NCBI GenBank assembly: GCA_965249965.1
Contig: OZ252262.1
Span: 930,001 to 994,000 of the forward strand
From: HXMU1420-13 sp965249965
GTDB taxonomy: Bacteria > Bacteroidota > Rhodothermia > Balneolales > Balneolaceae
Length of the DNA: 64,000 nucleotides
Reading direction: 5' to 3'
The position numbers and the translations under genes are program-made. The notes under the pieces are model-generated. The model saw only the letters and a program-made list of their open reading frames with translations, did not search any database and was not told the DNA's origin. Positions 8,486-16,609 of the stretch are shown piece after piece (positions within the stretch are counted from its first letter, which is position 1; every line of letters begins with the position of its first letter).

Positions 8486-8656
8486 ATGGCTAAGAAACAA
8501 GTATTCGGTTCAGAAGCATTACAAGCAAAAGCATCCGCCAGAAGAATGGCAAAAGTTGTAATCTCAACTAAAAATGAGAGTGGTAAGTATTCTTATCAGG
8601 AAGCAATGGTTGATCAGGACAACGTGAAAGACTTTATTCAGAAGAATAAAACTTAA
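8486..8656 (+). CDS. DUF4295 ribosome-associated protein
   Basis: This is a basic 56-residue protein (MAKKQVFGSEALQ... FIQKNKT) encoded 8 bases after rpmG. Its short MAKK start, central VVISTKNESGKYSYQE hairpin and C-terminal KDFIQKNK helix fit DUF4295, a Bacteroidetes-specific family always linked to rpmB-rpmG. I recall that a Bacteroidetes ribosome structure contains an extra 50S protein (bL38) of this type. That link is from memory. A strong terminator follows directly. Confidence 0.85.
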   Translation: MAKKQVFGSEALQAKASARRMAKVVISTKNESGKYSYQEAMVDQDNVKDFIQKNKT

Positions 8657-8678
8657 AGTAACTTTCCTGAAGATTTTT

Positions 8679-8714
8679 AAGGTTACACAAGTACATTGTG
8701 TAGCCTTTTTTTTT
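8679..8714 (+). terminator. Rho-independent terminator after rpmB-rpmG-DUF4295
   Basis: A 12-bp stem, AAGGTTACACAA paired with TTGTGTAGCCTT (one G-U), has a five-base loop and a run of nine T. It ends the ribosomal protein operon 23 bases after the last stop. Confidence 0.9.
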
Positions 8715-8746
8715 GCGTATTTTCCAACATCAAAAAAATGAGAACC

Positions 8747-9205
8747 ATGTCAGTTAAGGACCAAATTTTTTCAGATCTGAAAATAGCCATGAAGGCCAAA
8801 GATCAGGATAAGCTAAGAGTGCTTAGATCGCTCAAAGCCAAATTAATGGAAGCCGAAATTTCTGAGCGTAAAGGTGGGGAAGCATCACTTTCTGATCAAA
8901 GTGCAATTCAGGTAATTACAAAAGCAGCCAAACAAAGAAAAGAATCCATCGATCAGTTTTTAAAAGGTGGACGCGAGGACTTGGTTGCCAACGAAAAAGT
9001 TGAACTGGAAATCATCGAGGATTATTTGCCAGAAATGATGAGCGAGGATGAAGTCCGCAAAATTGTACAGGAAAAAATTGCAGCCTCAGGTGCAACCGGA
9101 CCACAAGATATGGGTAAAGTTATGGGGCCACTCATGGGCCAACTTCGTGGAAAAGCAGAAGGTTCTTTAGTAAGCCAATTAGTTAAAGAGGAACTTGCCG
9201 GATAA
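8747..9205 (+). CDS. GatB/YqeY domain-containing protein
   Basis: The 152-residue helical protein begins MSVKDQIFSDLKIAMKAKDQDKLRVLRSLKAKL and ends QLVKEELAG, the full-length YqeY family pattern. The YqeY domain resembles the tail domain of GatB, the amidotransferase subunit that binds tRNA. The free-standing protein's function is not settled. Earlier in-frame starts exist at 8738 (three residues longer) and 8696. The latter lies inside the preceding terminator hairpin and is rejected. The stop overlaps the ATG of the next gene by one base, so yqeY-cvpA-tyrS-xth look translationally coupled. Confidence 0.88.
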   Translation: MSVKDQIFSDLKIAMKAKDQDKLRVLRSLKAKLMEAEISERKGGEASLSDQSAIQVITKAAKQRKESIDQFLKGGREDLVANEKVELEIIEDYLPEMMSEDEVRKIVQEKIAASGATGPQDMGKVMGPLMGQLRGKAEGSLVSQLVKEELAG

Positions 9206-9768
9206 TGCATATTCTTGATCTCATAATCGCAGTCCCGTTGTTGTATTTCATCTATAAAGGTGCAGTGAACGGAATTGTGAAAGAGATTTTGAATATAGTT
9301 GGTATAACCCTGGCGGTTTTTTTAACCTTCAATTATATGGATGCATTATCCATCATAATCGCGCCATTTTTTGAAGAGGATGCGTCGTCATACATTCCGT
9401 TTCTGTCTGCAGCGCTATTATTTATTGGTACGCTCACTATAGTTGCCATTATTGGATATTTGACAAAAGAGTTTTTAAAAGCGATCAAGCTGAGTACGGT
9501 TAATAGAGTTGCCGGAGCGCTTTTTGGATTGCTGAAGAGTGGTTTGATCGTAAGTACTGTGCTACTGTTGGCCGCCGGATTTAACATCCCAAAAGAAGAA
9601 GTAAGAAACGAATCTATTCTGTATCCATACATCATCTATATGGGGCCCTGGGCGTATGACGCAGTCGCATTTATCTACCCTGGTGCTGAAAATTATACAG
9701 AAACCATTCAAGAGAATTTGAGCAAATATAACCCCATCGAAAACTTACCAATCATTAACGATAATTAG
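9205..9768 (+). CDS. CvpA family membrane protein
   Basis: The 187-residue protein has four hydrophobic segments (roughly residues 3-22, 28-48, 62-85 and 103-122) and the CvpA-type N-terminus (LDLIIAVPLLYFIYKGAVNGIVKEI). A periplasmic-facing tail follows the last segment. CvpA proteins are small inner-membrane proteins linked to colicin V production in E. coli and to envelope stress tolerance. The molecular role is unclear. The start codon overlaps the yqeY stop (TAATG), and tyrS follows after five bases. Confidence 0.85.
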   Translation: MHILDLIIAVPLLYFIYKGAVNGIVKEILNIVGITLAVFLTFNYMDALSIIIAPFFEEDASSYIPFLSAALLFIGTLTIVAIIGYLTKEFLKAIKLSTVNRVAGALFGLLKSGLIVSTVLLLAAGFNIPKEEVRNESILYPYIIYMGPWAYDAVAFIYPGAENYTETIQENLSKYNPIENLPIINDN

Positions 9769-9773
9769 CGAAA

Positions 9774-10982
9774 ATGTCATTTCTGCCAGTTGAAGAGCAG
9801 CTTGAAATCATCAAAAGAGGAACCGTTGAAATTGTTCCTGAAAGCGAACTCGTTGAAAAACTATCAACGTCATATAAAGAGAATAAACCTCTGAAAATTA
9901 AACTGGGCGTGGATCCTACCCGGCCCGATCTGCATCTTGGGCATTCTGTAATTCTCAGAAAATTGCGTCAATTTCAGGATTTAGGTCACGAAGCAATTCT
10001 AATTATTGGTGGGTTTACCGCAATGATAGGCGATCCCACCGGCCAAAACACCACTCGCCCACCGTTGACGATTGAAGAAGTGGAAGAAAACGCAAAAACC
10101 TACATTGAACAGGCAGCAAAAATTCTTGATTCAGAAAAGCTCACTCTTGTTAATAATAACGATTGGTTAGGACCAATGAGCTTTATGGACGTCATTAAAC
10201 TTACATCGAAAATGACGGTCGCTCGAATGATTGAAAGGGATGATTTTTCAAAGCGTTTTAGCAATAATGAATCCATTTCCTTGCATGAGTTTCTGTACCC
10301 ACTGGCACAAGGTCAGGATTCGGTGTATTTAGAATCTGATGTGGAGCTGGGCGGGACCGATCAAAAGTTTAATCTGCTAGTTGGCCGACAATTACAAAAG
10401 GATGTTGAGCAAAGTCCACAGGTTGCATTGATGATGCCCCTACTTGTTGGAACAGATGGTTCAGCGAAAATGTCGAAGTCATATGATAATTATATCGGGA
10501 TTGATGAAAACCCGAACGACATGTATGGTAAGTCGTTATCCATTCCCGATGAGTTGATATACACCTACTTTGAACTTGTGACAGACGTAGCGATTGCTGA
10601 TTTATCTGCCATCGCTGAAAAGGCAAAGAATGATCCGCGTAATGCAAAACATGATTTAGCTTTTGCAATCACAAAACTATATCACGGAGAAGATGCAGCA
10701 AAAGAAGCGAAAAATCACTTTGAACAAACCGTGATTAACAAGCAGGTTCCTGATGACGCACCTGAGTTTATGATTAGTGATTCAAAACGAATTATGGACA
10801 TAATTAGCGACTTAAAGTTCTCACCAAGTAACGGCGAAACGAAGCGATTGATTAAGCAAGGCGGCATAAGTATTGATGGCGATAAAGTGACTGATTTCGG
10901 GCTCGAAGTATTGGTTGAAGCAGGTGAAGAAAAAGTGCTAAAAGTGGGTAAGCGAAAGTATGCAATTCTGAAAGGAGCCTGA
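9774..10982 (+). CDS. tyrS: Tyrosyl-tRNA synthetase
   Basis: This 402-residue class I aminoacyl-tRNA synthetase charges tRNA-Tyr. The HIGH motif is HLGH (residues 54-57, in DPTRPDLHLGH). The second catalytic motif is a true KMSKS (residues 232-236), which places it in the TyrZ-like branch rather than the KFGKS branch. An S4 RNA-binding domain is at the C-terminus (LIKQGGISIDGDKV). The gene is in the middle of an overlapping operon. No T-box or other leader is visible, as expected for an internal gene. Confidence 0.96.
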   Translation: MSFLPVEEQLEIIKRGTVEIVPESELVEKLSTSYKENKPLKIKLGVDPTRPDLHLGHSVILRKLRQFQDLGHEAILIIGGFTAMIGDPTGQNTTRPPLTIEEVEENAKTYIEQAAKILDSEKLTLVNNNDWLGPMSFMDVIKLTSKMTVARMIERDDFSKRFSNNESISLHEFLYPLAQGQDSVYLESDVELGGTDQKFNLLVGRQLQKDVEQSPQVALMMPLLVGTDGSAKMSKSYDNYIGIDENPNDMYGKSLSIPDELIYTYFELVTDVAIADLSAIAEKAKNDPRNAKHDLAFAITKLYHGEDAAKEAKNHFEQTVINKQVPDDAPEFMISDSKRIMDIISDLKFSPSNGETKRLIKQGGISIDGDKVTDFGLEVLVEAGEEKVLKVGKRKYAILKGA

Positions 10983-11749
10983 TGCTAAAGATCAGTTCAT
11001 ACAATATAAACGGAATTCGTGCAGCTCACCGAAAAGGTCTTACAGATTGGGTAAGCCAATCAAATCCGGATATTATTTGTATTCAGGAGTTAAGAGCTGA
11101 TGAAACTCAACTTCCTGATGAAATAAAAGAACTAAATTATCACCAATACATGGTATCCGCGGAAAAGAAAGGATACTCAGGAGTGGCAATTTTCAGCAAA
11201 CATGAGGCGGCTAACATAATTCATGGAATGGGCGTTGATTGGATTGATTCAGAAGGCCGGGTAATTTCTGCAGAGTTTGATGCCTTTCGAATAATCTCAG
11301 CATATTTCCCGAGTGGGACAACCGGGGATATCCGCCAGGAGATGAAAATGAAGTTTTTAGGTAATTTCATTGAATGGAGTATGCAGTTTGTGGGTGATTC
11401 GAAGCCCACTATTATTTGTGGGGATTTCAATATCTGCCATTTAGATATCGATATTCACAATCCAGAAAAGCAGCACAAAACGTCCGGGTTTTTACCTGAA
11501 GAGCGCCAATGGGTAACCGATTTTCTTGCAACGGGTTATGAGGATGTATTTAGAAAAATCCATCCGGATAAAACGGATGTGTACAGTTGGTGGAGTTATC
11601 GTGCCGGCTCAAAAGGAAAGAACAAAGGTTGGAGAATAGATTATCAAATGGGAACTCCTGATATAGCGGTGAAAGCAACAGAAGCTATCATCGAAAAGGA
11701 GTGGGACATTTCTGATCATGCTCCTGTAACGATTACGTATGATATATGA
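10982..11749 (+). CDS. xth: Exodeoxyribonuclease III (AP endonuclease)
   Basis: The 255-residue protein is an ExoIII-family enzyme of base-excision repair that cleaves at abasic sites and degrades 3' ends. Conserved residues are the SYNINGIRAA N-terminus (Asn metal ligand region), QELRAD (catalytic Glu), GDFNICH (Asp/Asn active site) and the C-terminal SDHAPV (catalytic Asp-His). The ATG overlaps the tyrS stop (TGATG), so it is the last gene of the yqeY-cvpA-tyrS-xth operon. There is no signal peptide, unlike the secreted nuclease at 16.6 kb. Confidence 0.94.
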   Translation: MLKISSYNINGIRAAHRKGLTDWVSQSNPDIICIQELRADETQLPDEIKELNYHQYMVSAEKKGYSGVAIFSKHEAANIIHGMGVDWIDSEGRVISAEFDAFRIISAYFPSGTTGDIRQEMKMKFLGNFIEWSMQFVGDSKPTIICGDFNICHLDIDIHNPEKQHKTSGFLPEERQWVTDFLATGYEDVFRKIHPDKTDVYSWWSYRAGSKGKNKGWRIDYQMGTPDIAVKATEAIIEKEWDISDHAPVTITYDI

Positions 11750-11752
11750 ACG

Positions 11753-11781
11753 TTGACAAACTGCTTTTTTGTTCGTTAAAT
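11753..11781 (+). promoter_or_regulatory. Candidate promoter of the MarR gene
   Basis: TTGACA (11753-11758) is followed by a 17-base spacer and TTAAAT (11776-11781), 24 bases before the MarR start. This is a sigma70-like arrangement. The Bacteroidetes TAnnTTTG element is absent, so the call is tentative. Confidence 0.35.
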
Positions 11782-11805
11782 ATCGAAGTGAAATACTAAC
11801 ACCTT

Positions 11806-12255
11806 ATGCCTACGCATTTTAATGGATCTGAGAAAGAAGTAAGGACGTTAAATACGTTCATTAAATTGATGCGTTCAACGGAAAGTTTAAATAACCGATT
11901 GAACATGCACCTTTCTGAAAATAATTTGACGGTTAGTCAATTTGGAGTACTCGAAGCATTGCTTCATGTGGGGCCACAAAACCAAAGAGAACTAGGGGCA
12001 AGACTCTTAAAAAGTGGTGGAAATATTACCATGGTGATCGATAACCTTTGTAAAAGCGGATGGGTAGAACGAACACCGGATCCAACCGACCGACGAGCAA
12101 TGATTATCAGTCTTACAGACGCTGGAGAGACATTTATAAAAGACTTTTTCCCAAAGCATTTAGAACGAATAGTGGGTGAATTCGACATTCTTGACCCTGA
12201 GGAATTGGAGCAATTAGGGGTACTTGCAAAAAAAGTAGGTACTCAAACAAAATAA
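11806..12255 (+). CDS. MarR family transcriptional regulator
   Basis: The 149-residue protein has the MarR winged helix. The recognition region is NLTVSQFGVLEALLHVGPQNQRELGARLLKSGGNITMVIDNL, and the beta-wing is VERTPDPTDRRAMIISLT with the conserved D-x-R-x-x-x-I pattern. MarR proteins act as dimers and usually repress a neighbouring gene in response to small phenolic or oxidative ligands. No obvious target is adjacent. Upstream is the repair gene xth and downstream is a strong terminator, so it is probably monocistronic and perhaps autoregulated. Confidence 0.92.
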   Translation: MPTHFNGSEKEVRTLNTFIKLMRSTESLNNRLNMHLSENNLTVSQFGVLEALLHVGPQNQRELGARLLKSGGNITMVIDNLCKSGWVERTPDPTDRRAMIISLTDAGETFIKDFFPKHLERIVGEFDILDPEELEQLGVLAKKVGTQTK

Positions 12256-12306
12256 AAGTTCGTTACAACAGTTTTACCTTTGTATTTAAAACTCCATAAA
12301 TCCCTC

Positions 12307-12343
12307 AGGGGGTAGGCTTGATCCGCTTACTCCCTCTTTTTTT
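12307..12343 (+). terminator. Rho-independent terminator after marR
   Basis: An 11-bp stem (AGGGGGTAGGC with GCTTACTCCCT, two G-U pairs) has a seven-base loop and a run of seven T. It lies between marR and the convergent helicase gene. A TACCTTTG -7-like element at 12275-12282 sits just upstream. Confidence 0.85.
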
Positions 12344-12359
12344 ATGCAGAAGTCTTGAT

Positions 12360-13631
12360 CTACCTTCTTTTTTTTCTGTTACTACCCTGGTTGTTCTTGG
12401 CTTTCTTCTTATTTCGATTAGCAAAAAATTCTTGTCGACGACGTTGCCGTTCTTTTTCTGCCATCTTTTTTTCGGCGGACGTCATCGGATGATCTGTTTG
12501 AGGATAAGGATGGTCGGTTATCCGGTCTATTTTTTGCTGAGTGAGCTTCTCGATGTTTCTCAGGTAGATATTTTCTTCAGGCTCGCAGAAAGAAATGGCA
12601 ACTCCTTCTTCCCCGGCGCGACCACAGCGTCCAATTCTGTGCACATACGTCTCCGGCTCATTCGGGATGTCATAATTTATCACATGCTTAAGTTTGTCGA
12701 TGTCGATTCCCCTTGCGGCGATATCTGTGGCAACCAAAACGCGAATTGCTCCCGACTTAAAATCACCAAGTACTTTTTGCCGTTGATTTTGCGCTTTATT
12801 TCCATGAATAGCGGCAGACTCAATTCGTTTTTTCCGAAGGTTTTTAACAATTCGGTCTGCCCCATGCTTTGTTCTGGAAAACAGAAGTACTTGCTTGATA
12901 TCTGGATCATCCAGCACATGAAGCAATAGTTTTCCCTTTAAGTTTTTATTCGTTGGATACACAAATTGCTGAATTGTTTCCGCCGTAGAGGAAACGGGAT
13001 TTACGGCAACTTTTACGGGGTTAAAAAGAATCTTTCGGGAAAGATCTACAATGTTTTGCGGCATGGTTGCAGAGAAAAACAGCGACTGTCTTTTCTTCGG
13101 GAGCTGAGCAATAATCTTCTTAATGTCATTGATAAAACCCATATCCAACATTCGATCGGCTTCATCCAGCACAAAGTATTTGATGTCATTCAGCGTCAAT
13201 ATTCCCTGACTCAAGAGGTCTAATAAACGACCAGGTGTTGCCACCAGTACATCCACGCCGCTTCTAATCCGGTTCACTTGTCGGTTTTGCTTAACCCCAC
13301 CAAATATCACGGTATTTTTTACATCGGTATATTTGCCATACGTCGAAAAGCTTTCCCCAATTTGAATAGCTAATTCCCGGGTTGGGGTTACTACCAAGGT
13401 GGTAATTTTTCGATTTGATACAGACCCATTCCGGTCGTTTGATAAATGTTGAATAATGGGAATGGCAAATGCGGCCGTTTTCCCTGTACCGGTTTGGGCG
13501 CTGCCCAACACATCTTTTCGATCTAAAATGAGCGGAATCGATTTTTCCTGGATGGATGTGGGGGTCGTGTAATTTTCATCATTCAAAGCTTTAAGAATGG
13601 TAGGAAGTAATTGTAAGTCTTTGAATGTCAT
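12360..13631 (-). CDS. DEAD-box ATP-dependent RNA helicase (RhlE-like)
   Basis: The 423-residue protein carries all core motifs in order: Q motif (TPTSIQEKSIP), motif I AQTGTGKT (45-52), PTRELA, TPGRL, DEAD (in VLDEADRMLDMGF), SAT, and in RecA domain 2 ARGIDI and HRIGRCGRAG. A short basic, Arg/Lys/Asn-rich tail (RRRQEFFANRNKKKAKNNQG) follows and probably binds RNA. The overall form is RhlE-like. RhlE proteins help ribosome assembly or RNA decay. It is transcribed convergently with marR and has no close operon partner. Confidence 0.94.
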   Translation of the reverse strand: MTFKDLQLLPTILKALNDENYTTPTSIQEKSIPLILDRKDVLGSAQTGTGKTAAFAIPIIQHLSNDRNGSVSNRKITTLVVTPTRELAIQIGESFSTYGKYTDVKNTVIFGGVKQNRQVNRIRSGVDVLVATPGRLLDLLSQGILTLNDIKYFVLDEADRMLDMGFINDIKKIIAQLPKKRQSLFFSATMPQNIVDLSRKILFNPVKVAVNPVSSTAETIQQFVYPTNKNLKGKLLLHVLDDPDIKQVLLFSRTKHGADRIVKNLRKKRIESAAIHGNKAQNQRQKVLGDFKSGAIRVLVATDIAARGIDIDKLKHVINYDIPNEPETYVHRIGRCGRAGEEGVAISFCEPEENIYLRNIEKLTQQKIDRITDHPYPQTDHPMTSAEKKMAEKERQRRRQEFFANRNKKKAKNNQGSNRKKRR

Positions 13632-13926
13632 TAAGTAAAAGTATAGAGAAGTGTTTGGCGGTTGATTTTATGAATAGAGCGCCAAAGCAAAAATTGAAAT
13701 TCTGAATACAAGAATAAGGAGAGTAAGAGGTCAAATTATAAAATGCTCAACCAACGAATGATTGTATTCGTGCGGCCCTAAAGATACAAAGAAATAAGAT
13801 GGGTTGTGAAGACGGAAAGTGAGCTAGAATATACTCTATTACAACGTTTGCGATATGTTGCGTAGCCGATCGAATGGAGGTTATGCAATATAGCGTGTGT
13901 TGTGCGTTCCGTTTTTATTCACATTA
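13632..13926. other. Intergenic stretch, nothing recognised
   Basis: This gap of about 295 bases lies between the start of the helicase gene and the end of the STAS-like gene. It must contain the helicase promoter, but I see no clear -33/-7 pair, hairpin or conserved ORF. Confidence 0.4.
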
Positions 13927-14346
13927 TTACTTTGTAAGCCATTGCTTTGCATCTTCAACAGTATCAATAACGAATACAGATGCCCCCCTATTAATTGCTA
14001 CGGTCTCAAGTAACTTATTTATATATTGGGAAGGAACAACAATAGCAATTTTTAATTTACCCCGTGTCTTCTCTGCTAGTTCTTCACCAAGAAAAAACCT
14101 GTTTAGGACAGATAATTTGAGATAATCAACACTCAAAGTGTCTACCAAAACTTTTTTCATTTCTAATTCCTGGCATTTGGTTAAAATAATTGTGGGAAAG
14201 GAATTAAAAACACTTTCATCAAACTCACCAGAGATTTTCATTTGCAAATGATCAGATTTCTTTTCGAATGTATATTTACTTTTCACATTTGTTAATTTTA
14301 GTATTAAAATGACGTACAACATCGGAATATGCTGCACTCTATTCAT
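13927..14346 (-). CDS. STAS-like domain protein (hypothetical)
   Basis: This is a predicted soluble protein of up to 139 residues. From residue 24 on it alternates strands and helices like a STAS/SpoIIAA fold: YTFEKKSDHLQMKISGEFDE, then a helix with KCQELEMKKVLVDTL, then KLKIAIVVPSQYINKLLETVA and a final RGASVFVIDTVEDAKQWL. STAS domains serve in anti-sigma-factor antagonists and anion transporters. No kinase or sigma partner is adjacent. The start is uncertain: ATG at 14346, an internal ATG at residue 9 or GTG at residue 21 could be used, and the first 20 residues are oddly hydrophobic. Recognition rests on pattern only. Confidence 0.55.
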   Translation of the reverse strand: MNRVQHIPMLYVILILKLTNVKSKYTFEKKSDHLQMKISGEFDESVFNSFPTIILTKCQELEMKKVLVDTLSVDYLKLSVLNRFFLGEELAEKTRGKLKIAIVVPSQYINKLLETVAINRGASVFVIDTVEDAKQWLTK

Positions 14347-14489
14347 CTTATCCCAACTTCATCTTTAAGTTTTATTCACTTTATCCCTATGATTAACAGG
14401 AATATGATGAATTAACTAGAATATTTGTACATACACAATGCTCAATTTATGCCGATAGAGCTAGGGCAGAAATAAAAAAAGGTTTTACC

Positions 14490-14511
14490 AAAAGAAGGAC
14501 TTCAGTCCTTC
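14490..14511 (-). terminator. Rho-independent terminator of uvrB
   Basis: On the minus strand, GAAGGAC-TGAA-GTCCTTC is followed by TTTT, 29 bases after the uvrB stop. A second small hairpin (GGT-AAA-ACC) with seven T follows immediately. Together they form a plausible double terminator. Confidence 0.65.
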
Positions 14512-14539
14512 GATACAGCCGACATTGTACCACTAATAG

Positions 14540-16594
14540 CTACAGTTCCTTCTCCAGCTTATCAATCTGATCGCGGATTCTTGCGGCTTCTTCGAATTCC
14601 ATGTTTTTGGCGGCATTCAACATCGTTTCACGCAGGTGACCAATAAGCTTGTCCTTGTTTTCAAAGGTAACCTCGTGCATGGCGGGTGAGGCCTTGTATT
14701 GTATTCCATCTTCGGCTACTTTAATAGATTCAAGATAATCCTGATGTGCCTGTTTTTCAGCTTCCGCGCTATAATCGAATTTGTCTTTCGATATCAGCGC
14801 CGGATCAACCAGCGGTTTTAACTCTTTCTGAATGGTCTTAGGCGTGATACCGTGTTCCTTGTTGTAGTCTTCCTGAATCTTTCGGCGGCGCTCCGTTTCG
14901 TCGATTACTTTTTTCATCGAATCGGTGATCTTATCCGCATACAAAATGGCTTTACCATCCACATTACGAGCAGCCCGACCCACAATCTGGAAAAGGGAAG
15001 TCGCAGAACGTAGAAACCCTTCTTTGTCTGCATCCATGATGGCCACCAGGCTCAACTCCGGAATATCGATTCCCTCTCTCAGAAGATTGATTCCAACCAA
15101 CACATCGAAGTCACCACGACGATATTTAAAAAGCACTTCTATTCTTTCGAGCGCATCCAGCTCACTGTGCATATAAGCGGCGGAAATCCCAACATTTTTG
15201 AGATACTCACTAAGTTCTTCAGATAGTCGCTTTGTCAACGTGATGACCAAAACGCGTTCTTTTCTTTCAACGCGCTGGCGAATTTCTTCCATCAAGTCGT
15301 CGACCTGGTTCCCAAGGGGACGAACTTCGATTTGAGGCTCCATCAATCCGGTTGGACGGATAATTTGCTCGGCATAAACCCCGCCACTTTTCTCAAGCTC
15401 GTAATCTTTGGGTGTTGCACTCACAAAAATTGCCTGGTTTACGATTCCTTCCCATTCGTCAAAAGTTAGAGGGCGGTTATCCATTGCTGATGGGAGTCGG
15501 AACCCATGATCAACCAACTGCACTTTTCTGGATCGATCACCGCCATACATTGCCGAGATCTGTGGAATGGTTTGATGACTTTCATCAACCACTACTAAAA
15601 AGTCTTCCGGGAAGTAATCCATCAAACAATACGGGCGCTCACCCGGTTTACGGGCTGATAAATATCTACTGTAATTCTCAATACCCGAGCAATAGCCGAT
15701 CTCCTGAATCATCTCCAGATCGAATAAAGTGCGTTGTTCAAGGCGCTTTGCTTCCAGAAATTTTTCTTCATCAATAAGAATTTTGGTACGCCATTGTAAC
15801 TCATCTCGAATTTGTTGGATGGACTCCTCTAATCGGGACTTTGTGGTTACATAATGCGAGGCAGGATAAATTTTAAACTCCTGAACTTCTTCAATGATGT
15901 TCCCGGTATCGACATCAAATAGTTGAAGCCTTTCAATTTCATCACCCCATTGGGTAATACGCAATCCTTCATCAGAATAAGCCGGATAAACATCCACAAC
16001 ATCGCCGCGAACCCGAAAAACTCCCCGCTTGAAATCGTGATCATTCCGCGTGTAATGCAAATCCACCATATCGTAAAGCAATTTATTACGGGGGATATTC
16101 ATGCCTGTGTTTAGACTAACAATCAGTTTGGCATATTCACTGGGCGAGCCAATCCCATAAATACAACTCACCGAAGAAACGATGATTACGTCCCGGCGCC
16201 CGGACAGCAACGAACTGGTTGCCCGCAATCTCAATCGTTGTATTTCTTCATTGATGGAAAGATCCTTTTCGATGTATTTGTCCTGAGCCGATAAATACGC
16301 CTCGGGTTGATAATAATCGTAATAGGAGATAAAAAACTCGACGCGATTATCCGGAAAAAAATCACTTAACTCTCGAAAAAGCTGAGCCGCCAAAGTTTTG
16401 TTGTGGCTCATCACTAAGGTAGGGCGTTGCACATTTTCGATTACGCTGGCAACAGTTCTGGTTTTGCCCGACCCGGTAATTCCAAGCAAGGTTTGAAAAC
16501 GATCGCCGGCTTCCACCCCTTCGGTAAGGTCAGCAATGGCGGTAGGTTGATCTCCGGCAGGAGAAAAAGGAGAATGAAGTTTAAAATCGGACAT
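14540..16594 (-). CDS. uvrB: Excinuclease ABC subunit UvrB
   Basis: This is a 684-residue helicase-like subunit of nucleotide excision repair. It forms the pre-incision complex with UvrA and recruits UvrC. Walker A is GITGSGKT (38-45). The damage-probing beta-hairpin region reads YYDYYQPEAY. The helicase motifs include DESH, LREGIDIPEL and QIVGRAARN. A C-terminal UVR motif (MEFEEAARIRDQIDKLE) binds UvrC. Length is typical. The gene starts 15 bases after the secreted nuclease stop on the same strand, so the two may be co-transcribed, though they act in different compartments. Confidence 0.97.
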   Translation of the reverse strand: MSDFKLHSPFSPAGDQPTAIADLTEGVEAGDRFQTLLGITGSGKTRTVASVIENVQRPTLVMSHNKTLAAQLFRELSDFFPDNRVEFFISYYDYYQPEAYLSAQDKYIEKDLSINEEIQRLRLRATSSLLSGRRDVIIVSSVSCIYGIGSPSEYAKLIVSLNTGMNIPRNKLLYDMVDLHYTRNDHDFKRGVFRVRGDVVDVYPAYSDEGLRITQWGDEIERLQLFDVDTGNIIEEVQEFKIYPASHYVTTKSRLEESIQQIRDELQWRTKILIDEEKFLEAKRLEQRTLFDLEMIQEIGYCSGIENYSRYLSARKPGERPYCLMDYFPEDFLVVVDESHQTIPQISAMYGGDRSRKVQLVDHGFRLPSAMDNRPLTFDEWEGIVNQAIFVSATPKDYELEKSGGVYAEQIIRPTGLMEPQIEVRPLGNQVDDLMEEIRQRVERKERVLVITLTKRLSEELSEYLKNVGISAAYMHSELDALERIEVLFKYRRGDFDVLVGINLLREGIDIPELSLVAIMDADKEGFLRSATSLFQIVGRAARNVDGKAILYADKITDSMKKVIDETERRRKIQEDYNKEHGITPKTIQKELKPLVDPALISKDKFDYSAEAEKQAHQDYLESIKVAEDGIQYKASPAMHEVTFENKDKLIGHLRETMLNAAKNMEFEEAARIRDQIDKLEKEL

Positions 16595-16609
16595 GAATTC
16601 TTTCTTGAT

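Noticed and set aside
8696..8746. Longer YqeY start at 8696
   Set aside because: The start codon is inside the terminator hairpin of the preceding operon.
9768..9774. T-box or riboswitch before tyrS
   Set aside because: Only five bases separate tyrS from cvpA, so there is no leader.
12318..12929. Plus-strand 203-residue ORF opposite the helicase gene
   Set aside because: It is antisense to the well-supported DEAD-box helicase and begins inside the marR terminator.
14490..14511. GAAGGACT..AGTCCTTC palindrome as a dispersed repeat
   Set aside because: It is followed on the minus strand by TTTT and lies just after uvrB, so an ordinary terminator explains it.
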